This document shows, piece by piece, positions 1-11,082 of a stretch of 64,000 bases of DNA. Below the pieces are notes generated by a model. It was not told the DNA's origin. It made no database searches and worked only from the letters and a program-made list of their open reading frames with translations. Numbering within the stretch: position 1 is the first letter of the stretch; each line of letters begins with the position of its first letter. The stretch comes from Ascaphus truei (Eukaryota; Chordata; Amphibia; Anura; Ascaphidae). The position numbers were made by a program, and so were the translations under genes. The stretch covers positions 289,393,385 to 289,457,384 of the forward strand of contig CM071567.1 of assembly GCA_036426205.1 (NCBI GenBank), written 5' to 3'.

Positions 1-767
1 TGGCCAAGGGGTTAAACTAAATGACCCTATTTCAAGAGAATATATAAGTATTTTGCTGTGTATTTCTGTCATGTTGGATGTGGCATTGGGCTTCTCTGTC
101 GTCTATTATTATTATTAATAAGATATATCATGCAACTTTTTGCACAATTAGGCATAGAGACCCTCTACACGTAACTCCAATCTTCTCAGCTACCTAAATC
201 ACTGTGAAGGATGTCACCCTATCTCAGTTTGGCATTAGGTCCTTGATAGCTTTGGGGGAAAAAAAAGGGATGGAGAGTGATAACAACAGTGACATTAAGA
301 GACGGAAAGGAAAACAGTTGAGAATGATGACATTGAAATAAGTCTCAAAAGACTGGCAAAAACAGAGTGAATGAGAGCAAGGAAAAATATTAATAAGGGT
401 ATATGATCTTTGGAAGAGAAAAAAGGAGGCAGATGTTAAAAAAGTTGTTTGCCTGTTTTTACATTACCGTGCAGCAATTGGATTGTGATGGTAGGAGACT
501 GTAAACCATTTATAATGGCACCGGCCCAAGTGTATGTCTTGTGGTGGTTTGGAACAAGTTTCACATAGTTATTCATGAAAAGTAATGTGCTAATTAATTG
601 TCTTTGAAACAATATTTGAGCACAGATTTTTTTTAATGTCCATGAATTGACTGAATACAGGCAGCGTGTCTATTATACTGCATTAGAAATCTGTAGATTA
701 CTGAAGTTAAAGAAAGTATCACTACTGTATGTATCTAGATTTATAGGTCCTTATTCTATATAGTGTG
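1..767. other. AT-rich DNA, no gene seen
   Basis: No coding signature, RNA gene or recognisable transposon end was found here. There is a short ATT-type tract near 103-120. The sequence is ordinary AT-rich intergenic DNA. Confidence 0.6.
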
Positions 768-1300
768 ATATTATTATTATTTATTTGTAAAGCGCCAACA
801 TATTTCGCAGAGCGGTACAATGGGGTTACATAATTATGTATATTACATAAAAAGTTACATACAAATGAGAATGGACATACATAGATGCAGAGAGGACTCT
901 GCTCATGAGAGCTTATATAGGGAATGTTGAAACAAGAAGGTAAAGTGGCTGGTCATTGTAGGATGTAGTGTAGCTCAAGTTGGAATATGCCCCAGCCTGA
1001 CAGCTTACTGTATTCCAGTAAGGCTTGGGGGGGAGGGGGTGATTGCAATATAGGGTGGCGATTAGGCCAGCCACACAGTGGGATTGGATGTTCTAAGTAT
1101 GGCAAATAGGCTCCCTTCGAAAGGTGAGTTTTCAGGGAGTTTTTAATATCTGAAAGCTGGGGAAGAGTCTAGTGGTACGTGGTACAGAATTCCATAGAGA
1201 GGGGGCAGCAAGGGGCAAGTCATATAGGCGGGAGTGAGAGGAGGTAATAAGGTTGGAGGAGAGGGGGATGTCATGGGCAGAATGTAGGTATGTGTTTGGA
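768..1300 (+). repeat. dispersed repeat with 'aaagcgccaacatat' start
   Basis: The block opens with an ATT tract followed by TTTGTAAAGCGCCAACATAT and a CAGAGCGGTACAATGGGG segment, a signature I associate with a common amphibian dispersed repeat (recalled, not searched). A reverse-strand relative of the opening lies near 49,905-49,965. The G-rich tail to about 1,300 (GGGGGCAGCAAGGGGCAAGTC region) seems to belong to the same unit. I see no ORF and no clear terminal repeats, so the superfamily is open. Confidence 0.5.
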
Positions 1301-2020
1301 AATAAAGACGCTGATACTCTTTTTGAGCATGAATTGAATTACTAGATCTAAGTTACAGTAAACCACATATTACTAAGAAACTTGTTCCCAGTGACAAAAA
1401 CCTGAAAAGCAAGTTTATAATGTCATACAAATGCTAAGTGACATTGTGGGCTGCATGGAATCTGCACAGTCTGCTTACTACACAGTTTCCATGTACTATA
1501 GTTAGAATAGTTTGCACCTGCTAGTTTTTTGCAGTTGTGAAAGCTGTCCGTTTAATTTCTCTTCCCAGCAGGCTGATCTTGACAATGCGTTGTGCATAGC
1601 AAGGAATACATATACTGTATCTCTTGAGTTTTCGACACTGCACACAAATTGAAAATCTGCCATTTTTAAATAAAGTGTATTATCTGCCCAATCGGCATTC
1701 AACATAAAAATGTTTTTTATAACCTCATCTATATCGTTCATAATTGTAATATACTCATTCTCATTAAGAAATGGTGTAATTAAAATTACTGTTTAATGTT
1801 ATATTTTATCATATAACAAGATATCAATTGCATCTCATTTTGTTTCCTATTTAATACCGAAAGTCTCAAAACAACCCGTTTTCGAACTCAATAAACACAC
1901 TGACAACCTACTGTGTGGACAATATTGAACCAGACTAAGATCATAGAATGAAATGTCATATATATTTACACTATGCCCTTTCTCATTGCAAAAAAAATAA
2001 AAAAAATAAACTGTTTTAAC
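1301..2020. other. AT-rich DNA, no gene seen
   Basis: No supported feature. A 79-codon minus-strand frame at 1502-1741 shows no recognisable motif and is treated as chance. Confidence 0.55.
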
Positions 2021-2329
2021 CTTTTAAAGGTCGCTTCCTGTGTATCTAGCAGAAGTATGTTTGGCTCCACAAATGACCTCCTCAAAATCAACATTTCCGG
2101 GAGTGTCGGTGTCTAGAGCATCCAACCCTATCCCAACAATACATTCTCTACCAGGTCGCCCCTCAAACCCAATTACTTCCCATAACACTATTGCATCGCA
2201 CTCTTTTTGGCACAAATACAAATGCAGCTCTGATCTAAATCCTGTCTGGGAAACAATCCAATATAAACAATAAGCACCAGAAACTGCCAACTGCTAGAAA
2301 ACAACCCAAAAGAATAAATGTAACTCTTA

Positions 2330-2960
2330 AAACTCTGTGATTCCCACTTCACAATCCCCCTGGGCACATCATCCCCCAGGCCCAACCTGATCCCCTTCAT
2401 GGCTTCCCCAATCATTAACAAATTCTGACAGTAAACCATCAGATCTAATCTCACAGTTGGAAACATAGCCCAAAACCCCTAGTCCTCGTGTAGAAAAAAT
2501 GGACTTCTAATAACTGGCCTAATCACAATGTAGACACCCACTAGTTTAAACATGCAGCTCTCACTCCCTTCAATCCCTTTTTTTTAAATTAATAATAATA
2601 ATCCGTTTTGGACCTCCCAATCAAGAATCTCCCCATAATGTAGCCTCATATAATAACAACTCAATCTAACTAAAAGTCCCCCCAATTTTCATCTACAACG
2701 CAAAAAAAGTTTCCCAACTCTTAGCCAATGTAAATAAAGCCAATGTAAATAAAGCACAGAATAAGCGACTTTGAAACTAAAAACAAACAAAAACTAACGA
2801 TAGCGTTGCATAAAACCAACTTAACAGGCATGGAGACACCAGCTGTCTCTGTGCTTCTTCCAGCCCAACAGCATGGGTCTAATGGGGAAGCCCTTTGTCA
2901 CATTCTTCAAACTTAATAACCAACAAAAGAACAATATCCGTGCCAATTTCCTCTTCATCG
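2330..2960 (-). pseudogene. DIRS-type tyrosine recombinase fragments
   Basis: Two separated pieces are recognisable. At about 2830-2960 the minus strand reads SLKNVTKGFPIRPMLLGWKK then HRDS, close to the N-terminal part of DIRS recombinases (LxxVTKxFLIRQALKGWKxH). At about 2330-2420 it reads IGEAMKGIRLGLGDDV, then GIVKWESQSFKSYI, resembling the C-terminal 'RIGAAT-x-LGL-x-D ... GRWxSxxFxxYI' block that ends in the catalytic tyrosine. The arginine expected before IG and the G of the GRW motif are lost. Stops and frame changes separate the two pieces. Confidence 0.65.
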
Positions 2961-3796
2961 AAGCCACAAAATCTCCCTTTTTAAAATTGTAGCCAAAGAA
3001 AAGTAACAAAGAGACCAATGTGATCCTCTTATAATTTGAGGCCCCAGAACCCCAGGAAGAACTCACACCAATCCGTATGCTGCCCACATTGGCAGGCTGA
3101 AAGACTCCATCACCAAATTAATTGCTTCCAATTCCAGAGTCCTTAAAATGAGACAGCGAATACTGATAGGCGCACAAATGACCCATAAAATACACATCAA
3201 ATCCACAGGATCCAGATGTTTTTGTAAACAGCTCAAGTTCACTTTTCAAATCCTTATCCATAGCGTCCTGCCATTGTTTAACTCCAGAAACACCTGCTAA
3301 ACTGCCAAATTGTCCATCCCGGCCTTTGAAACTCTAACAAAATTATACCTTTTCCTAGCTTCTGACAAAGCAATCACAAACTATGAATAAAAAACTCCTG
3401 CTATTTGCAGGACCCAACAAGTAAAGGTCACTGTCCAACGAGAGATTCCAGCTGCTTCAGAGGAATCTTTATCACTGCCATTACTGACCAGATACTTTCC
3501 AAAATTCCTGAAGCTTACGAGCCAGAAGTCAATAAACTATTTCCATGGTATCTATTTAGCTTCCAAAAAAAACAGCTATGTTGCCGGGCGTTCGATTTTA
3601 ACCTTAGCAAAGGAGACACCAAAACTAAATGCAAACCTCTCAAAACAATCCAACAAAAACTCCATGAACCAAATTGCTCAGGGCTGGAAACAACAAATCA
3701 ATGAGGTAATACAGCACCTGTTCATTTGCTGCCAACTGCCTTACCAACCAATTGAAAAAGAAACAAATCACAAAATAATAGCATGAAATTAGGAAA

Positions 3797-4108
3797 TTAT
3801 GGGTAAACACAGGTCAACAAAAACTCGTTATCAAACTCACAACCTAATAAATGAAAACAAGTCGGATGAACCGCGGCAACAACCGGAAGTTTTGCCAACA
3901 AAGAACTTGGCCCACACCTTCTCACCAGCTTCATTGCCCTATCAACAGATACATAATACACCATGCAAACATTCTTATCAAGTTCCAAATTCACAGGCAC
4001 ACCGTCTACATAGGACAGATGGTGGATGAGGGGATGGTGTGAGCAGCCCTTGCAGATACTGATTTCTGAGCTCTGGGAGGGGAGGCCTCCAGTGTGCCTT
4101 TTGGCCAT
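3797..4108 (-). pseudogene. DIRS-type reverse transcriptase fragment
   Basis: A 103-codon open frame contains LIHHLSY followed by SVDRAMKLVRRCGPSSLLAK and then HPTCFHLLGCEFDNEF. This series matches the N-terminal RT region of DIRS elements (the LIHHLSYP, 'GP-LLAK' and 'HPDSFHLLG' motifs). The expected D-I-x-x-A-F segment between LLAK and HPT is shortened and altered, removing the first catalytic aspartate. Farther along the same strand, near 3460-3500, the frame reads IKIPLKQLESLVGQ, like the thumb/RNase H border of this family. It is broken by stops after that. Confidence 0.75.
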
Positions 4109-4226
4109 CTTAAACCAAAAACTCCAATCCCTCCCAAATAATAGCAGGAAGGACTCTACGGTCTTTGTTCATCAGCCTCCTTGTCAGGCTGGTAGTCTAA
4201 GAGTGCTTAGGCTGCATCCTCTACAT

Positions 4227-4573
4227 CAGCAGTGCGCAAACTGGGGGGCGTGCCCACCAGGGGGAGGCTCTAGATTTTCAGGGGGGAAGACACGGCAGTT
4301 ATAGAGGTCCCGCTCTCTCTTCCCAGGCATTTAAATTAAACCGCATGAGGCCTCTACAATACACTTACCTTCCCTTCCAGTGACACATCATCCTGGTAAC
4401 CCAGTATCAAATGACGCTACGGCATCACGTGATATCACGTTACTATGGAGACGGGATGTCACATGACCCCGCACATCATTTGACACATGGCGCGAGCAGG
4501 GGGGGGGGGGGGGCGCGAGGCCCCGAGGAGAGCAGGCAGGTATGGGCACGGGGAAAAGTTTGCGCACCCCTGC
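4227..4573. mobile_element. hAT-like MITE, family A (copy 1)
   Basis: Termini are CAGCAGTGCGCAAACT and AGTTTGCGCACCCCTG(C), imperfect inverted repeats. Flanks CTCTACAT and GTCTACAT agree at 7 of 8 positions, as expected for an 8-bp hAT target duplication. The interior has a C/G-rich core with TCAAATGACG, CACGTGA and TATGGAGACG-type motifs and a 14-G run near 4500. No coding capacity. Related copies are at 8967, 23035, 43158 and 61151, with partial ends at 11083 and 22718. Confidence 0.75.
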
Positions 4574-4790
4574 GTCTACATCATAGGACCTCGTTTCAAC
4601 CTCACTGCACACCAGAAACAAAGAAGTCACTTCCCCATTCACCCTCACATAGATCCAGCAGGCTGCCCTATCAAGCTGCCCATCCCAAGAAAACGTTAAT
4701 CCCTTCCCTACTACAACCCTCATTGTCAAAGCCTCAGCCCATGCACCCTTTCCTTATTAGCCTACACAGCGTTTCCAAATTTTTAGAATA

Positions 4791-5277
4791 GTCCTTTCAT
4801 TTATCAGGATTTTTTACACAAAGGCTTCCTTTTATTTAATTATAGGGAAAGCACAGAGACCAATAAATGATATATGCAATAATAAAATAAACAAGTTAAC
4901 ATCCCAATCTGGTTAAGATCTATTTGAGTAATTTGTTTATGATTATTCATACTTGGTTCTCTATTGTGGAGCAAAAGACCACCCAGAGTCACATAACATT
5001 TGAACTTTCCTATTCTGCCTTGTTTTTAACCCATTCAGTTCTGAAAGGTACATGATGAGATGGACATAGGAAATTAATTCCAGTAGGCAGAAGTCAAAGA
5101 TAAGTTATTTGAGGTTTTTACTTTCAGCACTGAAACATAGTGGACATTCAAGGCACATTACAAACTAGCCTAGCTAATTCTCTGCTGCAGATAGCAAATA
5201 CAGTTTTCTTGATGCAATTTGAAAGCATCTGAGGTCACACGAGCTATATTAAAATGTTTATAGACCAGTAAGGTATG
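4791..5277. other. AT-rich DNA, no gene seen
   Basis: Nothing recognisable: no terminal repeats, tandem arrays or coding pattern. Confidence 0.55.
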
Positions 5278-5455
5278 TCTTTATTTATATAGCGCCATTA
5301 ATGTACATAGCGCTTCACAGCCATAATACATGTGACAATCATATAAATAACAAATAATATAAATAACAGATCATGGGAATAAGTGCTTCAGTCATAAAAG
5401 TAACATTTCGGAAGAGGAGTCCTTGCTCCGAAGAGCTAATGAAGTAAAAGTCGAG
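5278..5455 (+). repeat. 'tatagcgccattaatgtacatagcgct' dispersed repeat (copy 1)
   Basis: Reads TATTTATATAGCGCCATTAA, then ACATAGCGCTTCACAG, then ATGGGAATAAGTGCTTCAG and GAAGAGGAGTCCTTGCTCCG. The same order of segments is found at 25075-25494 and 26988-27348, so it is one dispersed family. This copy is truncated at its right end relative to those. Confidence 0.65.
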
Positions 5456-6979
5456 AAATAACAAGCAGAAGAAAATCTCACACTGTTCTAAATGTTAGCT
5501 ATATCCTTGGGAGGAAGATCAGAATGGAGAACTAGCCTCCGCAACACTGAGGATGAGAATGCCAATCTACTGCATGCAGCATCATTATACAGTACGTATG
5601 TGCTACTTACTAGAAAAATATAGGACACAGGATTTTCTTGTCCCATTTACAGGGCTCCACAGCTTGAAAAAAACCCACCTCTATTCTATGGAAGTGGTTA
5701 ATTACGGTTATTGTTATATATGTGATATCTGTATGAGATAACAACATGGAAATTATTTTCTTTTCGTAAACAATGTGTAATAATGTTGGGCCTCCGAGAA
5801 TATCAATTCGCTTTAACAACATCTGTGAAAATAGTTACATTCAAAACATAACATGGCCATATCTGCCTTTCTGCCATAAAAAGTAAAAAATAAAACCCAA
5901 AGAATGATGAAAGAAACAGAGTTATGTGTAACTGTTAGCAGGGGGCATCTTCAGAAAATCAAATGTGCGGTATAAAACAAAATTTATGTAGTGATTAATT
6001 CTTTAAAACACATGCCTCCAGTGAGACATGATATAAAATTTTAAATAGAAAACAAAAAGCTTTGTCAGATATAGTAGCATGGGATTTCAGACGTTCAACC
6101 ACAGTGTTTATGGTTTTATATGAATGCTTTAACGAAACTGTTCATATTGTACTTTTTCAGAAGCTGACAGCTGATTCTTATTTGATACACAGAATTAATC
6201 GTGCAACCTTACAGGAGAGGGAAAGAGTTCTGCCTGCAATCATAACTTCAAAGGAATAAATGTCAGAAACATAACTGTTAAATTGTGTCATTTGTGAAAA
6301 ACAATATTCTGTCTTCGGCTGCAGGAGCATTATTTGTTTTAAAATAAAGTGAATGCATTGACAACCATTGTCATTAGATTGTAGTCTTTCATAAAGGGTG
6401 CATTAGTAGAATGGAAAGGAGTAAAGCATCAATACCGGTTTGAATTATTGATATGTACTTATCAAAACAGCTTTTCACTGGGGGTGGGGGGGTAGAAAGT
6501 ATCTCCAGGTAAATCTTTATATATCTTCACAAAGATAAAGAAATATTTACAGTGTTATTAATAAAAACAAAACCACAAATCTATTAACCTAAAACAATGA
6601 GCTAAGGGAGTGATATTGAAACAATTTGGTGTGTTGAATCTTAGTGCTTTTACAAACAAGCTTTTTGCTATGACGGCAACAATGCATTGGAAAATACAGA
6701 ACATTTTTCATTATCTTAATTATGTCAATTTGTCTATTTAGAATAAAAATAACGATGTTTGTGAAACTTACATTGATTTCCATTATTTTCCTACATAAAG
6801 AAAGATTGTTTTGATGGGTACTATAAATACTTTAATGCAAATGATGTACAACAATTAACTGGTAATAACAATGCAAGAGTATCCCCAGAATTGACACCTT
6901 GTAGTTTGAGACTATATCTTATTCTGAAGTAAATTGGGATTTTTCAACAGAAAACAGGTTGTTAGCAAATATAGAATTG
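5456..6979. other. AT-rich DNA, no gene seen
   Basis: No coding, RNA or transposon signature was recognised. Short ORFs here have no recognisable motifs. Confidence 0.55.
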
Positions 6980-6995
6980 CCCCCCCCCCCCCCCC
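6980..6995. repeat. poly-C tract
   Basis: A run of about 16 C residues. Long homopolymers like this are prone to length errors in assemblies. Confidence 0.9.
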
Positions 6996-7099
6996 AAGTA
7001 TGTGCATGGCCAAAATCGGATTTAATTGTCTTTTTTAGACACTCATATTTCTATTCTGCTGTGTATAACAGGCAGTTATGAAAAAAAGTATGTTATTAT

Positions 7100-8005
7100 T
7101 AATCGATCTAGGACATTTTGCCACACACAAATGACCGCCGGGACGTGGCCTCAACTCACCTTGCCGCTGGGATCTGTTGTGCCGCCGGCTGTACCGCCAA
7201 GGTAAGTTCCAAATCTTACTTTAAAAGCCGCTAAGGCTATTCCTCTTATACTAGGTAAGTCCCAAACATTTACTTTAAAAGCCGCTAATGTTATCCCCTA
7301 ATACTAATGCTACCACCTACCCTAAACACCTTAACCCCTTACTCTAAAATCCCTTAAGTTAAACCCCCACCCTATCCGCTAAAATCCCTAAAGTTAACCA
7401 CCAACCCTAACCACTAACACCCCTAAAGTTATCCCCCTACCCTAGCCACCAAATCCCCTTAAGTTATCCCCCTACCCTAACCCTTGAAACCCCTACAGTT
7501 ATCCCCCTACCCTAACCACTAAACCCCTAAAGTTATCCCCCAACCCTAACAACTAAACCCCCTAAAGTTAACCACCTACCCTAACCACTAAAACCCCTAA
7601 AGTAATCCCCCTAACTTAACCACTATATCCCCTAAAGTTAACTCCCTTCCCTAAGCACTAAAACTCATAACGTTAACAACCAACCCTAACCACTAAATCC
7701 CCTAAAGTTATCTCCCTACCTTCACCACTAAAACCCCTAAAGTTATTCCCCTAACATAACCACTATATCCCCTAAAGTTAACCCCCTACCCTAACCACTA
7801 AAAACCTAAAGTTAACCACCAAGCCTAACCACTAAATCCCCTAAAGTTAAGCCCCTAAGCAATAAAAACATACATCATCGTAGAAGCAGCCGGCGGCAGA
7901 GATTCCAGCAGCGGATTGGCTGCAGCAGATGGTCCATCAAACACCGGCGGTCATTTCATTGCGACGATACGGCCACCACCAGATGTCCCATTCCGATTAT
8001 TAATA
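7100..8005. mobile_element. DNA-type non-autonomous element filled by a minisatellite
   Basis: The left part contains AGGACAT ... AATGACCGCCGGGACG and the right part, read in reverse complement, contains GGGACAT ... AATGACCGCCGGTG, so the ends are imperfect inverted repeats. TTAATCG-like sequence lies at both outer ends. Between them, about 7250-7860 is a degenerate tandem array. No ORF. The pattern of a MITE whose centre has been replaced by a tandem repeat fits, but superfamily and target duplication are not resolved. Confidence 0.55.
7250..7860. repeat. minisatellite, ~36-bp unit
   Basis: Repeated degenerate units of the form CCCTAACCACTAAAACCCC then TAAAGTTAACC, about 36 bp, roughly 17 times. 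It is strongly strand-asymmetric: G is nearly absent on the plus strand. It resembles telomere-like CCCTAA only locally and is not a telomeric array. Confidence 0.8.
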
Positions 8006-8966
8006 GGTTTGCGTTTCAGATATCAAGACTAACATAAAAAAAATAAAAGAACTATTTCTACAGTATTACACAATTAATAAACGTCCTCATGAATGTAACA
8101 TTCATTAATAATCTATTTTAGTCAACATTGCAATTGTATAAGGCAGTTAATTCCTTATCTAATAACATTATTAGTACATGTGAAGGTGTTTTTATTGTCT
8201 TGAACCTCAGTTTAATTGCAATACTTGTTAGTATAAAGATCATTATGAGACTTCATAATCTTGCTGTGAAAAACATACAAGATTCAACAACCTGTTTGTG
8301 TAGAAATGTACATTAATGTACCGAGAGGATCAACAAGTATATACTTCAATAAACCTTAATTTTTTCCAGGAAAATTACAAGCATATTTTTCCCTTGACCT
8401 TGAAATCTATCCAACAGAGCTGTTGTCCTGGAATTGATGGATGTGAATGAATACACATTAGAGTTTATAAACTTGTTTGAGAAGACTCTTCAATCTATTC
8501 GGAAAGCAAGCCAATAATGCTGTTCATGGTTCATATGTCCATGATTGACAGTGAAGGTTGGTGAAAGCTACTGTACATGACAATAAGACTACAAACTTTG
8601 TAAAAATGTGTTTTGCAGTACTTATTCACCCCCAGAGTCAATGAAGCAAGTATGCAAAACATTTTATTTGAATTAAAGTGTGTTTAAATGAACTTCAATC
8701 ATATCCCGGGCATTCAAATATGCCTAAATAATATTCTTTCAAAGTAGAATTTCTTGAAATGTCAGCAAAAAAGCACCTAAGAAATGAAGGGGGCTATGCA
8801 CAAATACGTTTTTTTTTTGTCATACTACATGAAAAAGTGAATTGCATAAAAAAAATCTATTTCTCCCCTAAAATCATTACCAGCACATGTTGGCACGGTA
8901 TGTCATTATTCTTGTTTGGCACACGTATTGTTTGGATGGTGCGCACCATCTCCATGCATGTTAATG
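8006..8966. other. AT-rich DNA, no gene seen
   Basis: No recognisable features; the last 8 bases (8959-8966) are the left target duplication of the next element. Confidence 0.55.
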
Positions 8967-9201
8967 CAGGGGTGCGCAAACTTTCTGTGTTGCGCCCCCC
9001 TTGCCTGCCAGCCAGCCCCTATGGTCACACCCCCCCTTACCCAATATCCAGCGTCAAATGACGTGCAGGGTCATGTGACGTCACGTGACCCCCGCAGCGT
9101 CATTTGACACCGTGTTGACATGGTGACGCAGCACCGAGGAAAGGTAGGTGAAGTCCGTGCCCCCCCAAAATAATCTTGCATCCCCACTTTGCGCACCCCT
9201 G
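8967..9201. mobile_element. hAT-like MITE, family A (copy 2), perfect TSD
   Basis: The element starts CAGGGGTGCGCAAACT and ends TTTGCGCACCCCTG. It is flanked on both sides by TGTTAATG (8959-8966 and 9202-9209), an exact 8-bp target-site duplication. CAG...CTG ends and 8-bp duplication point to the hAT superfamily. The interior includes TCAAATGACG, GTCATGTGACGTCACGTGAC and TTGACATGG. It cannot encode a transposase and must have been mobilised in trans. Confidence 0.88.
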
Positions 9202-9209
9202 TGTTAATG

Positions 9210-11019
9210 CATTAAGAAGTGTTTGCATCGACTTGCATTTGTCTTTTACGCCAAGAAAAAGTTGACGCCTTTGTGCCACACAAAAGTGGAACAGGCGTGC
9301 ACGTTTTTCATACACATCATTTGCATACAGTATGTGTGCCACCAAACACATCCAAACTCCTCCTCTGGCGTTAACCCATTCGGGAAACTAATGTTGACAC
9401 GTGCTGCATAACACCTCAAATCAGTTTGATACATTGGTGCATAAAGACACATGCATTTGCTTCTCTTGTGTGAGTAAGTTTTATAACAAAATTGCTTTTA
9501 GCAACACTTTATACATAGGCCCCCAAATCTTTCTTGCAAAAACTAAAGTAATTAACACAAGATAGTCAATATTTAATCTATTATATTTACAAATATAATG
9601 CCCATTATGTGTTGCAGGTCATGTATTTTACGCATCGGCCTAGTTTATGCCTAATACTTTGTCTTTAAATAGTGTATTACAGAATCATATACTTTCTGTT
9701 GTCGCTAAGTGGACATACTTCTGCCTTTTTTCTGTTGATCCTTCTAATCAAAAGCAATTCTGTGTTGTTCTGAAAAGTGGCTTTGTAGGTTTCACAATTG
9801 AAATTCATAACAGAACTACAACCTCACTTAATGAAAAAATAATGACATGAGAAACATATCTTAAATATCCCACATACGGTAGTATCTTCAGTTCATGTCC
9901 ATAGAATACACTCAATAAGCTTCTTATTATTGCTAAAAGGATGGCAAGAGCCACTGGTTTACACAGATTACTCTCTGATCCAAACCCCAATAAACTAAGG
10001 AGATCAAAATTGCCTCATATTTATGTTCTGTCAGTGTTGCTTTCCCTAATCAAGACAACAAAGTGGTATTTTCTTGATTAATTCTACTTATCTACTTATT
10101 GTTCTGAGACTGTATATTTTAATGATACTGCAGCTTCAGTATATTGCATATCTTAGACCTGGACCATAATTGACCCAAATCTTTTTAAAATGAGTTTTAA
10201 TTGCGTACAATATTGAAGGATACTATTGATTGCTTTTTAATTTATTCTCTCAGATGCAAACTTACAGATATAGCAGACTTACATCACCTGTTAACGCCAT
10301 GCTTGACGTTAAGGCCAGTGCATTATTTAACAGTATGGCTATTGAAAATGATGGACAAGGAGATAACACGTTATTTAATGTATTATTTTGGGAGTTAACT
10401 CAAGTTAACAGGAGTAATAACGTCTACTACATCCGTAATTTGGGGTATTTTAAGGACATGAATTCTCAATTGTTTGCAAGGTTGTAGATGTTTTCCATAA
10501 AGCTAGTAATACATCTCTATAGATATTTTCATAATGGGGAAAAACTAAATTTCTCTGTTTTCTACTTGGCAATGCTATAGGTAACTATGGGTTAGATCCA
10601 CACAGCTCAATTAAATCAAGATTCATAATGTGGGTAATATAAAACAATATGAAGATATGTTATGTCCCCTGAGTTAACATGGTATCCTCAAATCTAATTA
10701 CATGCTAAAAACAACAACCAAACTAAAACTCATTAACTTACATTATGCCAGTCATGGAGTTATTCCTATAATATTTGAAGTGGACAGAGAGAGGTGAGGG
10801 AAATAATGCAGGGAAATAATATTATTTAAATGATGCCTATCTGTGGCAAAAGCCCTACTTCATTGTCTGGATAGGAGTAAAGTGACATTTAGGCAAAACT
10901 TAAATAACGTTACATTAACTCCCCATGTTAACATTAACAAACTTTTATGGATGTGCTACAGTATGTGTTATGATATTGCCTCAATTACATATCATTCTCA
11001 GCAAACAAGAATATCAATT
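9210..11019. other. AT-rich DNA, no gene seen
   Basis: No supported gene or repeat. Several 60-85 codon frames are present, as expected by chance in AT-rich DNA, and none shows a recognisable motif. Confidence 0.55.
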
Positions 11020-11082
11020 GTGAGCACATTCACATGTTTTAGACAGGTCTTTAACCCTGCTTTTTACCATTATCTCTTAGAA

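Larger units (their letters stand above)
2024..4790 (-). mobile_element. degenerate DIRS-like retrotransposon
   Basis: Read on the minus strand, the region carries a DIRS-type order of domains: reverse transcriptase (about 4108-3450), then a tyrosine recombinase (about 2960-2330). Many stops and frameshifts make it non-functional. The hAT-like MITE at 4227-4573 lies upstream of the RT; similar C-rich sequence on both sides of it suggests it inserted into this element, but that extension to 4790 is inferred. The split direct or inverted terminal repeats typical of DIRS elements were not found, so the outer limits are approximate. DIRS elements use a tyrosine recombinase in place of a DDE integrase and are abundant in amphibians (established knowledge). 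Confidence 0.7.

Noticed and set aside
7250..7860. Interstitial telomere
   Set aside because: CCCTAA occurs inside a ~36-bp unit and never as consecutive hexamers.
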